Shown in pieces: positions 7,067-14,774 of a stretch of DNA of 35,259 bases (position 1 is the stretch's first letter; every line of letters starts with the position of its first letter). The DNA is from Chloroflexota bacterium (GTDB lineage Bacteria > Chloroflexota > Anaerolineae > Caldilineales > Caldilineaceae). The notes beneath the pieces are model-generated. The model saw nothing but the letters and a program-made list of their open reading frames with translations. It was not told the DNA's origin and did no database searches. Location of the stretch: assembly GCA_018969295.1 (NCBI GenBank), contig JAGWYN010000042.1:1-35259 (forward strand), written 5' to 3'. The translations under genes were made by a program, and so were the position numbers.

Positions 7067-9481
7067 TTGGCTGCTCGAAAGTTCTCCTTTGCGGTTGTGC
7101 TGCGCGCGGGGCAGCGGCGGCTGCCGCTGTTTTTGTTGTTTTTGGCGGTGGTGGCCTACGCTTGGACCTTCAGCGTTCTGACGGTGACGCGCCTGCATGC
7201 TTTTGAGGCGCGTGCCTTGGACATGGGCAACCTGCACCAGACGATTTGGAACACGGCCCAGGGCGACTGGTTCCGGATCACCAACCAGGAGAGTGGGCTC
7301 ACCAACCGGCTTGGCTACCATGTCGAGCCCATTCTGCTGCCGATCGCGCTGATCTACCGGCTCTATCCAGCACCGGAGCTGCTGTTGGTGCTGCAGGCGG
7401 CGGTGGTGGCGTTGGGGGCGCTGCCTCTTTTTGCCCTGGCACGCCAGCGCGGGCTGGGGGACTGGCTGGGTCTGCTCTTGGCGGCGGCGTATTTGCTCAA
7501 CCCGACCCTTCAGGCGGCCAACTGGCTGGAATTTCATCCGGTGACGTTGGTGCCGACCTTTCTGATGGCCGCCTTTTACTTCCTGGTGGCTGGGCGGACC
7601 GTCTGGTTTGCGGGGTTTGCGCTGCTGGCTGCGGCCTGCAAGGAAGAGATCGGCCTGCTGGTGGCCATGCAGGGGCTCTATGCTGTGTGGGTGTTGCGCC
7701 GGCCGCGGCTGGGGCTGGTGACAGCGCTGCTGGCCGGCGGCTGGTCTTTGCTGGCAGTGTTGGGCATTCAGGCCAGTGTGGCTGGCGGCAACATTCACTG
7801 GGGCCGCTATGCCTATCTTGGGGAAGGCACCGTCGAGAAGGTGGTCAGCCTGGTGACCCGGCCTGACCTGGTCTGGGCCCAGTTGGAGCGGGCGGCTCCG
7901 TTGCGCTACGGCTTTGAGCTGTTGCTGCCTGTGGGATTTGTGGCGTTGTTGGCTCCTGAGCTGTTGTTTTTGGCGTTGCCCTCCTTGGCGATCAATTTGT
8001 TGGCTGATTTTGCGCCGATGCATCAGGTGACGACCTTGATCTATGCAGCCCCTGTGGTGCCCTTTGTGCTGCTGGCCACCGTCATGGGGGTGGCGCGTGC
8101 CCAGCGGGCTTCCCGCCGCGCCCTGCGTTTTGTGGGGCGGGCAGCACCGTTGGCGGTGCTGGGCGGTGCTCTGGTGGGCCAGCAGCTGTGGGGGTGGCTG
8201 CCGGGTGGAGGCAACTCCCTGGCGTTGGAGGTGACGGATCATCACCGCAAGGCCCAGGCAGTGCTGGCGCAGATCCCGCCGGAAGCGGCTGTGTCTGCCC
8301 AGGATCGTCTCAACCCTCATGTCAGTGGGCGACGCACACTTTATCTTTTCCCGCGCGTCGAGGATGCCGACTATGTGCTGCTTGATGCAACTGCCTCGGC
8401 CTGGCCACAGCATCCCAGCGATCTGCGTCGGACGGTCGATGAACTGTTGGCGGGCGATTTTGGGGTTGCCGCGGCCGAGGACGGCTATTTGTTGTTGCAG
8501 CGTGGAGCTGCTGCCCGCGAGCTGCCCCCGGCATTTTTCTCGGCCTGGCAGGTGCCGCCAGAGGGGCTGGCTGGGTTGGCCGAGACTGAAGTCCTTTTCG
8601 GCGACGAGCAGGGAGCGCTGTTGGCGCTGCGCGGCTATGCCGCAGCCTCGGACCGCTACGGAGAACTGGTCGTGACCCTGCTCTGGGAGGCGCTGCGTCC
8701 GCTTGAGCAGGAGTTGCACTTTTACATCGCCTATCTGGACCCACAAAGCCAGCCATTTCAGGAGAGCCAGTTTTATCCGCCGCCCGCACTCCTGTGGTAT
8801 CCTACCACGCAGTGGGAACCGGGCCGGGCCGTGAAGATGCAGACCTTGCCCTGGCGGGTAGAGGATGCCCAGTTTGGCCTGGCGGTTGGGGTATTTGCAG
8901 GGGAAGGTGGCTGGGCGGGCGGCAAGCGGCTGGATGTCGTGCACACAGAGCCGGCCATGCCCGTGTGGGCGGAGGGAAGCCTGGTCCGGCTGGCGGGTTT
9001 TGCCCGCCAAGGGGCAGGCTGGGCCCCGATCGACCCAGCCGCCGGCGAGGGCGGCGTGCAGCTGGAGAAGACGTTTGTGGGCGGATTGCAGCTCGAAGCA
9101 GCCAGCTGGCCAGACAAGGTGGCAGCCGGCCAGGAACTGCCGGTGACCTTGTACTGGCGGGCGACTGAGCGCTCTGCGGCCGACAGCTCGATCTTTGTGC
9201 AGCTGCACGATGCAGCGGGCAACAACCTTGCCCAATGGGACGGAGCGCCTGCCGACGCAGTGGGGCAGCTGCCGGTCAGCGCGTGGCCGCCCGGCTGGCG
9301 GGGCCGTCAGGAACTGAGGGTGTCGCTGCCCGACACCCTGCCAGCGGGCGAGTACAGCGTCGTGGTTGGGATGTATGACTGGCAGAGTGGGGTACGTCTG
9401 CGGGTCGCCGGAGAGGAGAGCGTGGTGGCTGGCCGGGTTGGGGTCACCCGCACAGGAACCAGAGAAGGATTGGGTCGATGA
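7067..9481 (+). CDS. DUF2079 domain-containing polytopic membrane protein
   Basis: 804-residue protein. The first half is a DUF2079 domain (PF09852) with about ten hydrophobic segments. It opens with LPLFLLFLAVVAYAWTFSVL, then the conserved ARALDMGNLHQTIWNTAQGD and YHVEPILLPIALIYRL motifs after the first membrane segment. This family resembles GT-C type glycosyltransferases and is thought to work on lipid-linked sugars at the outer face of the membrane, but no activity is established. The second half (about residues 430-800) is soluble, with beta-rich stretches (LEAASWPDKVAAGQELPVTL, LPAGEYSVVVGMYDW) like the Ig-like tails of similar Chloroflexota membrane proteins. The TTG at 7067 is the likely start. 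The stop overlaps the next gene's start as ATGA. Confidence 0.8.
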   Translation: MAARKFSFAVVLRAGQRRLPLFLLFLAVVAYAWTFSVLTVTRLHAFEARALDMGNLHQTIWNTAQGDWFRITNQESGLTNRLGYHVEPILLPIALIYRLYPAPELLLVLQAAVVALGALPLFALARQRGLGDWLGLLLAAAYLLNPTLQAANWLEFHPVTLVPTFLMAAFYFLVAGRTVWFAGFALLAAACKEEIGLLVAMQGLYAVWVLRRPRLGLVTALLAGGWSLLAVLGIQASVAGGNIHWGRYAYLGEGTVEKVVSLVTRPDLVWAQLERAAPLRYGFELLLPVGFVALLAPELLFLALPSLAINLLADFAPMHQVTTLIYAAPVVPFVLLATVMGVARAQRASRRALRFVGRAAPLAVLGGALVGQQLWGWLPGGGNSLALEVTDHHRKAQAVLAQIPPEAAVSAQDRLNPHVSGRRTLYLFPRVEDADYVLLDATASAWPQHPSDLRRTVDELLAGDFGVAAAEDGYLLLQRGAAARELPPAFFSAWQVPPEGLAGLAETEVLFGDEQGALLALRGYAAASDRYGELVVTLLWEALRPLEQELHFYIAYLDPQSQPFQESQFYPPPALLWYPTTQWEPGRAVKMQTLPWRVEDAQFGLAVGVFAGEGGWAGGKRLDVVHTEPAMPVWAEGSLVRLAGFARQGAGWAPIDPAAGEGGVQLEKTFVGGLQLEAASWPDKVAAGQELPVTLYWRATERSAADSSIFVQLHDAAGNNLAQWDGAPADAVGQLPVSAWPPGWRGRQELRVSLPDTLPAGEYSVVVGMYDWQSGVRLRVAGEESVVAGRVGVTRTGTREGLGR

Positions 9482-10092
9482 GTCTGATCACACTGTCCGA
9501 ACCGCACAGCAGAGTGGCTGAAGCGTATCAGAGTCTGCGCACCAGCCTGGAGTTTTCCAGCCTGGAAAAACCGGTGCATTCGATTTTGGTGGCGGCTGTA
9601 GACAACAGCACCGACAAGTCGACGTCGGCTGCCAATCTGGCGGTGGTGATGGCCCAGGCTGGGGATCGTGTGATCCTGGTCGATGGGGATTTGCGCCAGC
9701 CCCGCCAGCACGAGCTGTTCGGGCTGTCCAACCACAGCGGGCTGGCCCAGTGGCTGGAGGCGGGGGGGGCTCCTCCGCTGCAGCAGACGGTGCTCCCCAA
9801 TCTGCGCCTTCTGGCCGGCGGGCCCGCCGTCAGCAACCCGGTCGCGCTGCTGAGCACGCGCCGGCTGGGAGAGCGGCTGGGGGAATTGGCCGCGTTGGCG
9901 CAGTATGTGCTGGTCGACGCACCTCCACTGCTCTCTGTCACCGATGCTGCGCTCTGGGCCAGCCAGGTCGACGGCGTGGTTTTGTGGGTCAGCGGCGGCA
10001 GCACACAAAAAACACAGGCACAACGCGCCAAAGCGATCTTGGAGCGAGTCCAGGCCAAGCTGTTGGGCGCCGTGCTGCTGAATGCAGAGTGA
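9478..10092 (+). CDS. CpsD/CapB-family tyrosine-kinase-like protein with degenerate Walker A
   Basis: 204-residue protein of the bacterial tyrosine kinase (BY-kinase) ATPase family, usually a cytoplasmic partner of Wzz-type proteins controlling polysaccharide assembly. Walker A-prime (VILVDGDLRQP, residues 65-75) and Walker B (YVLVDAPPLL, 143-152) are present, and the N-terminal EAYQSLRTSLEFS is typical. The P-loop is abnormal: where relatives have GEGKST this one has STDKST (residues 44-49), keeping the lysine but losing both glycines. There is no C-terminal tyrosine cluster; the protein ends in VLLNAE. It may bind nucleotide poorly or act only as a scaffold. The ATG overlaps the preceding stop, and rmlA begins 20 bases downstream. 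Confidence 0.82.
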   Translation: MSLITLSEPHSRVAEAYQSLRTSLEFSSLEKPVHSILVAAVDNSTDKSTSAANLAVVMAQAGDRVILVDGDLRQPRQHELFGLSNHSGLAQWLEAGGAPPLQQTVLPNLRLLAGGPAVSNPVALLSTRRLGERLGELAALAQYVLVDAPPLLSVTDAALWASQVDGVVLWVSGGSTQKTQAQRAKAILERVQAKLLGAVLLNAE

Positions 10093-10111
10093 ATCAGGAG
10101 AGAACGGACAG

Positions 10112-11179
10112 ATGAAGGGGCTTATTCTCAGTGGCGGCAAAGGCACGCGCCTGTATCCGATCACCTTCAACCGCGCCAAACAGTTGGTCCCGATCGCCAA
10201 CAAACCTGTGCTCTTTCGGGTGATCGAGGCGATCCAGGAGGCGGGAATCGAGGAGATCGGCATTGTGATCGGCGACACCGGCGCGGAAATTCGGGAGGCG
10301 GTCGGGGACGGCAGGCGTTGGGGCGTCCGGATCACCTATCTTCCTCAGGAGGCACCGCTTGGCCTGGCCCATGCGGTCAAGATCAGCCAGGAATTTCTGG
10401 GCGACGAACGCTTCGTCATGTTTCTGGGGGACAACGTGATCCAGGGGGGAATCAGCGGCCTCATCCGCCAGTTTGCGTCCAGCGACTGGAACAGCCAGGT
10501 GGTGTTGACGGCGGTCGACCAGCCCCAGCACTACGGGGTGGCCGAGCTCAACGAACAGGGAGGGATTCGTCGGCTGGTCGAGAAACCGCGCAGCCCGGCG
10601 AGCAACCTGGCGCTGGTCGGCATCTATATGTTTGACCACAACGTCTTCAAAGCGGTCAACGCCATCAAGCCGAGCTGGCGCGGCGAGCTGGAGATCACCG
10701 ACGCCATCCAGTGGCTGGTGGAAAATGGCTACGCTGTGCACCCGTATGTTCATCGGGGCTGGTGGATTGACACCGGCAAACCGATCGACATGCTGGAGGC
10801 AAACAACCGAGTGCTGGCCGAGCTTTCCCATCGGGTGGAGGGCTATGTGGACCGGGACAGCAAAGTCGACCATCTGGTGACTGTCGAGCGGGGTGCAGAA
10901 ATCATCAACAGCGTGATCCGCGGGCCCGCCATCATCGGCGAGCATACCCGCATTGTCAACAGCTATGTAGGCCCTTTCACCAGCATTTTTCACCATACCC
11001 ACATCGAAGACAGCGAGATCGAACACAGCATTGTGCTGGACCACAGCAAGATCGTGGGGATTCCGAGCCGGATCGAGGACAGCATCATCGGCCGTGATGT
11101 CGAGGTGACCTACAGCCCGATCAAACCCAAGGCGTACAAGATGACGTTGGGAGACCATTCGCGCGTCGGGTTGTTGTAG
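10112..11179 (+). CDS. rmlA: Glucose-1-phosphate thymidylyltransferase, long form
   Basis: 355-residue nucleotidyltransferase that makes dTDP-glucose from dTTP and glucose-1-phosphate, the first step towards dTDP-rhamnose and other deoxysugars. It has the activation motif LSGGKGTRLYPIT (residues 6-18), PQEAPLGLAHAVK, FLGDNVIQGG and the VEKPRSPASNLALVGIYMF block. The C-terminal third (from about residue 245) is a left-handed beta-helix of hexapeptide-like repeats, which marks the long RmlA group rather than the 290-residue enzyme. The ATG at 10112 follows AGGAGAG at 10096. The dehydratase for the next step lies one gene downstream. The assignment as a thymidylyltransferase rather than another sugar nucleotidyltransferase is supported by that neighbour. 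Confidence 0.92.
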   Translation: MKGLILSGGKGTRLYPITFNRAKQLVPIANKPVLFRVIEAIQEAGIEEIGIVIGDTGAEIREAVGDGRRWGVRITYLPQEAPLGLAHAVKISQEFLGDERFVMFLGDNVIQGGISGLIRQFASSDWNSQVVLTAVDQPQHYGVAELNEQGGIRRLVEKPRSPASNLALVGIYMFDHNVFKAVNAIKPSWRGELEITDAIQWLVENGYAVHPYVHRGWWIDTGKPIDMLEANNRVLAELSHRVEGYVDRDSKVDHLVTVERGAEIINSVIRGPAIIGEHTRIVNSYVGPFTSIFHHTHIEDSEIEHSIVLDHSKIVGIPSRIEDSIIGRDVEVTYSPIKPKAYKMTLGDHSRVGLL

Positions 11180-11180
11180 T

Positions 11181-11912
11181 TTGGCTGTGGCCGAGTCTTT
11201 GTCCTTCTCTCCGATTCTCTCGGTGGCGGCGCTGGCCGCTGCACTGCGCCGTTGGCGGCCAGGAGACCCGTTTGCGGAGGCAAGCCCCGTGCTCTCTGGG
11301 CGCTCTCTGGCGCCGTTCTATCGCCTGCGGCCCGGCAGTGTCGAGGAAGAGGGAAGGGCGGCAGCGCAGCTGGCCGGCGATGTCGCCGAGCGTCTGCGCC
11401 GCCTCCGCCAGGCCTATGGGGAGTGGCAGCAGTTTGAACCGGGCCCCTATTTTGATTTGACCGAGGAGCAGGCGGCGTTGCTTACCCGGGTTGTGGAGCG
11501 AGCCTCTACGGTCCATGTTGTGGTCTATCTGGATGCGCTGCTGCCTGCTTTTCAGGCGGTGCAGGGCTGTGCAGGGCAGAACTCGCCGCAGATGACCCCC
11601 TGCTGGCAGAATGCGTTGACCCGCTCCTGGAGTCGCTTGCTGGAGGTATTGGGGACAGCCCAGAGAGCGCTGCAGCAAGACATCACGCTGCTGGCCTACA
11701 GCGCTGCCGACGAAGAGCGGGCGCGCTGGCAGCGCGCCGGTGGGGAGCGGCCAGCTGGACCTTGGGCCCCGCTGGCTGTCAAGGAGCTGCCCAGCCTGAC
11801 CTTGTCTGTGGACCTGCCGCTGCCCGTGTTTCTCCAGTCTGGCCGCAGACGCCGCCTGCGGCGCACCTGGCAGCGGCTCTACAGCCGTCTGCCCGGAGAG
11901 CAGTTTGAGTAA
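11181..11912 (+). CDS. Hypothetical protein between rmlA and rmlB
   Basis: 243-residue protein of unknown function. It is rich in Ala, Leu and Arg, with long amphipathic helices (about residues 60-85 and 95-135) and a basic stretch GRRRRLRRTWQRLYSRL near the C-terminus. There is no signal peptide or clear membrane segment. The likely start is TTG at 11181 or GTG at 11187, one or seven bases after the rmlA stop, so it is probably translationally coupled. Its place between two dTDP-sugar genes suggests a role in the polysaccharide locus, but nothing in the sequence shows what that is. Confidence 0.6.
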   Translation: MAVAESLSFSPILSVAALAAALRRWRPGDPFAEASPVLSGRSLAPFYRLRPGSVEEEGRAAAQLAGDVAERLRRLRQAYGEWQQFEPGPYFDLTEEQAALLTRVVERASTVHVVVYLDALLPAFQAVQGCAGQNSPQMTPCWQNALTRSWSRLLEVLGTAQRALQQDITLLAYSAADEERARWQRAGGERPAGPWAPLAVKELPSLTLSVDLPLPVFLQSGRRRRLRRTWQRLYSRLPGEQFE

Positions 11913-11947
11913 ATGGGGCAGATTGCGTTGTTTGAAGAGGAGAAAAA

Positions 11948-12976
11948 ATGCAGAAATTCTTTGTAACTGGGGGAGCTGGCTTTATCGGGTGTAATTTTGT
12001 CCGGTACATGCTGGACCGGTACCCAGACTGCTCGGTTGTGGTCTACGACAAGCTGACCTACGCTGGACGGCTGGAAAACCTGGTGGATGTTCAGAATCGA
12101 CATGGCAGCCGTTTGCAGTTTGTGCGCGGGGATATCTGCGATGCTGCGGCGGTGGATGCGGCTCTTCGGGAGTATGGGGTCGACACGATCGTCAACTTTG
12201 CGGCGGAAACCCATGTGGACCGCAGCATTTTGAACCCGGACGCGTTCATCCAGACCGATGTCTATGGGACCTATGTCCTGCTGGAGGCTGCGCGCAAGGC
12301 TGGCAACCTGCGTTACCATCAGATCAGCACCGACGAGGTCTACGGCCATATTCACGGCGACCACCGCAGCACGGAGAGCGACAACCTGGCCCCGCGCAGC
12401 CCTTATGCTGCCAGCAAAGCGGGTGGCGACCATATGGCGGCTGCGTACTGGATCACCTATGGGTTGCCGGTCACGATCAGCCGTGGGGCCAACAACATCG
12501 GCCCATTCCAGTATCCTGAGAAGGTCGTTCCGTTGTTTGTGACCAATGCGCTGGCCGACCTGGCTTTGCCGGTGTATGGTGATGGCCGGCAGATGCGCGA
12601 CTATCAGCATGTGCTGGATCACTGTGCGGGGATCGACGTGGTGCTGCAGCGGGGCGAGATCGGGCAGACGTACAACATCGGTACGGGCCGTGAGATGACC
12701 AATTTGGAGATGGTCGAAATTTTGTTGGATGAGTTGGGCAAGCCGCGCAGCCTGATTCAACATGTCGAGGATCGCCAGGGGCACGACCGCCGCTACTGCA
12801 TGAACGTGGACAAATTGATGGCGTTGGGCTGGGAGCCGGGCTACACGCATGAGGCTGCGATTCGTGCGACTGTGCGTTGGTATGTCGACAACCGTTGGTG
12901 GTGGGAACCGATCCGCAGCGGTGAGTTCCAGGACTACTACCAGCGGCTGTACGGCCAGCGCAAGGTGATTGGGTAG
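11948..12976 (+). CDS. rmlB: dTDP-glucose 4,6-dehydratase
   Basis: 342-residue extended short-chain dehydrogenase/reductase that converts dTDP-glucose to dTDP-4-keto-6-deoxyglucose using bound NAD. The Rossmann motif TGGAGFIG is at residues 7-14 and the catalytic YAASK at 153-157. The threonine-aspartate-glutamate triad STDEVYG and the substrate block YPEKVVPLFVTNAL are in place. The ATG at 11948 follows GAGGAGA. The last step enzymes (RmlC, RmlD) are not in the window, so the final sugar cannot be stated. Confidence 0.94.
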   Translation: MQKFFVTGGAGFIGCNFVRYMLDRYPDCSVVVYDKLTYAGRLENLVDVQNRHGSRLQFVRGDICDAAAVDAALREYGVDTIVNFAAETHVDRSILNPDAFIQTDVYGTYVLLEAARKAGNLRYHQISTDEVYGHIHGDHRSTESDNLAPRSPYAASKAGGDHMAAAYWITYGLPVTISRGANNIGPFQYPEKVVPLFVTNALADLALPVYGDGRQMRDYQHVLDHCAGIDVVLQRGEIGQTYNIGTGREMTNLEMVEILLDELGKPRSLIQHVEDRQGHDRRYCMNVDKLMALGWEPGYTHEAAIRATVRWYVDNRWWWEPIRSGEFQDYYQRLYGQRKVIG

Positions 12977-12995
12977 GTGAGGGGGGGAGGCCGCT

Positions 12996-13880
12996 GTGAC
13001 AGCCGCTCGTCGTGCCAGTGTGGAGGATGAAACAGCCTGTGGGTGGCTGTTGGCATGCGCGTCTCGACGACAGATCCACATGGACACCGCCGAGCTGAAA
13101 AAGGCCTGGGAGGAGGGGCACTTCTGGGTCTTGCCTGTTCAGCAGAACGTTTGGGTGAAATCGCTCTCCGCCTTTTTGGTGGTGGAAGTCGAGAGACGTC
13201 CTGCGGCGCTGTCGGTCCCCAGCCGCAGCTTTTTTCGTGCGTTTGCGATGGAGTGTGCGGACACGCCGGAGGCTGTGCTGCGGCAGCTGAGCGACGCTTT
13301 TTTTCAGCACGCTCTGTTGGGGCCGGGGGCACACTGTCTGATCGCCTTCAGCACAGAGAGATGGTTTGATCGTGCTTTGGAGAGTGTGGGGCTGGGGTGG
13401 AGCGAGCAGGTGCTCTATCTGGAACTGGATCAGCTGTTCAGATACCATTGGGAGAGCGGGCAGCGGGCTGCTGGCTGCACAGTGCAGCCGGCCGCTCCTG
13501 GCGACCGCGCTGCGCTGCTTCAGCTGGACGAGGAGGCCTTCGGCCCCATCTGGCGCTGGTCATCTGCCCGGCTCTCAGAGGCGGGGGGGCTGCTGTGGCT
13601 GGCCCGCTGCGGCGGCGAGATTGTCGGCTATTTCTCATTGGGGTGGTTTGACGACACAGCGTTTCTGGCTCGGCTGGCGGTGAAGCCGTCGTGGCAGGGG
13701 CAGGGGATCGGCAGGGCGCTGTTGGGGCAAGGGATGCAGCTGGCCCAACAGGCGGGGATGCGTCGGATGCTTTTGGGGACCCAGGCAAGCAACCTGCGGG
13801 CCTTGCAGCTTTACCGCCGCACTGGGTTTCGCGAGACCGGTCAATTTTTCAACACGTTTGTGCGCCATTTTGAAGCGTAG
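12996..13880 (+). CDS. GNAT-family N-acetyltransferase
   Basis: 294-residue protein starting with GTG at 12996, preceded by GGGGAGG at 12984-12990. The C-terminal half is a GNAT acyltransferase: FLARLAVKPSWQGQGIGRALL (about residues 222-242) holds the acetyl-CoA-binding Q/R-x-x-G-x-G/A loop, and GTQASNLRALQLYRRTGFRETG is the usual last helix and strand. The N-terminal 130 residues look like a second, diverged acetyltransferase-like half. It may N-acetylate an amino sugar or a protein; the substrate is not evident. It is the last gene of this strand before a block of opposite-strand genes; its 3' end overlaps the convergent frame by 32 bases. Confidence 0.85.
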   Translation: MTAARRASVEDETACGWLLACASRRQIHMDTAELKKAWEEGHFWVLPVQQNVWVKSLSAFLVVEVERRPAALSVPSRSFFRAFAMECADTPEAVLRQLSDAFFQHALLGPGAHCLIAFSTERWFDRALESVGLGWSEQVLYLELDQLFRYHWESGQRAAGCTVQPAAPGDRAALLQLDEEAFGPIWRWSSARLSEAGGLLWLARCGGEIVGYFSLGWFDDTAFLARLAVKPSWQGQGIGRALLGQGMQLAQQAGMRRMLLGTQASNLRALQLYRRTGFRETGQFFNTFVRHFEA

Positions 13881-14670
13881 ATAGAAGTTGTACATGAAGG
13901 CTCCCGTAGGGTGTACGGCGGCGCTTCGCCCTATTTTTCCCCTTCGTCCATCGCTCCAGTTCGCCCGGACGCAGCACCATCTCGCCCAACTGCGCACCGA
14001 CCGCCGCAAACGCCGCTGCGGGTGTCCTGCCGGGCACGCCAACGCGGTAGTAGTCCTGGTCAAGCCCGGTCAGGATCGCCACCACGATCTCCGTCTGCGG
14101 GTCGTACTGGCGCACCAAGCGCTTGATGTCGGGGTCGGGCCAATCCAGCCCTTTCTCCTTCAATAGGCTGCGGCTGACGTAGAGTCCCGGCGTGATGCCG
14201 CCTTCCCACAGCAACCGATCACTGCGCCACGCCCAATCCGCCTCCGTCCAGCACTTCCGCCACTTGTCTGTGTAGCCGCCGTCGTCAATAAACGTCTGAA
14301 ACTGGGCGTTGGTAATCGGATAGCGGGCGATGAAAAATGCGGCCAGGAACAGGCAGTGTTGCGGCATTTCGTCGTCTCGTGCCATGCCATCAGCTTGCTT
14401 TGTGCTGCCCATGATAAACTCACCGGCTGCCACATCGCACCACACAATGTCGGGCAGGCCGTCTGCCCGCAACCCGACGCCAGGACGGGGATCGCCAACA
14501 TAGTTCAGCGCTTTGCCCGCCGCAACCCGTTCCAATAACGGCGCTGCGAGGCTCGTCGCACAAGCAACAAGCGTCTGCTGCACGTTCTCGATTGTCACGG
14601 TAGCAGGCTTTGCGCCACCGCTTTCCGCAATGCACCGCGCCGCCAGCGATGGGTTGACCGATTTCCACAA
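13849..14670 (-). pseudogene. Remnant of a STAND/FGE-sulfatase protein fused to an unknown C-terminal segment
   Basis: An open frame of 273 residues with no believable start (the first codon is a TTG inside a conserved block). Residues about 5-75 (NPSLAARCI...ALNYVGDPRPGVGLRADGLP) match the linker that normally precedes an FGE domain in STAND ATPases. Residues about 80-150 (GEFIMGS, MPQH, ARYPITNAQFQTF, YTDKWRKCW) are the first third of an FGE-sulfatase domain. The domain then stops, and the frame runs into a different segment (GGITPGLYVSRSLLKEKGLD...LGEMVLRPGELERW) that I do not recognise. The ATPase part upstream and the rest of the FGE domain are missing, so this is a broken or chimeric gene. 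It ends overlapping the GNAT gene from the other strand. Confidence 0.65.
13907..13938 (+). terminator. Candidate intrinsic terminator after the polysaccharide locus
   Basis: TAGGGTG (13907-13913) can pair with CGCCCTA (13927-13933, one G-U pair) around a GC-rich inner hairpin, followed by TTTTT. It lies 27 bases after the GNAT stop, where the operon should end. Confidence 0.5.
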
Positions 14671-14674
14671 AATT

Positions 14675-14700
14675 CGATCAGCCCTTCGGGCTGAAGAATC
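14675..14700. repeat. Small GC hairpin between the NACHT gene and the STAND-FGE remnant
   Basis: TCAGCCC and GGGCTGA form a seven-base stem with a TTC loop. Next to it (about 14742-14774) is a purine-rich stretch of near-repeats of the type GACAGTAGACAGGAGACAAA. No function can be assigned; such leftovers often mark old rearrangement points. Confidence 0.4.
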
Positions 14701-14774
14701 GGATGGTAGACCACCTCACGTCTCTATTGGAGAGGTATTCAGTGGACAGTAGACAGGAGACAAAAGACAAAAGC

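Noticed and set aside
6827..9235. 802-codon minus-strand frame
   Set aside because: Antisense to the DUF2079 gene; composition and lack of motifs mark it as a shadow.
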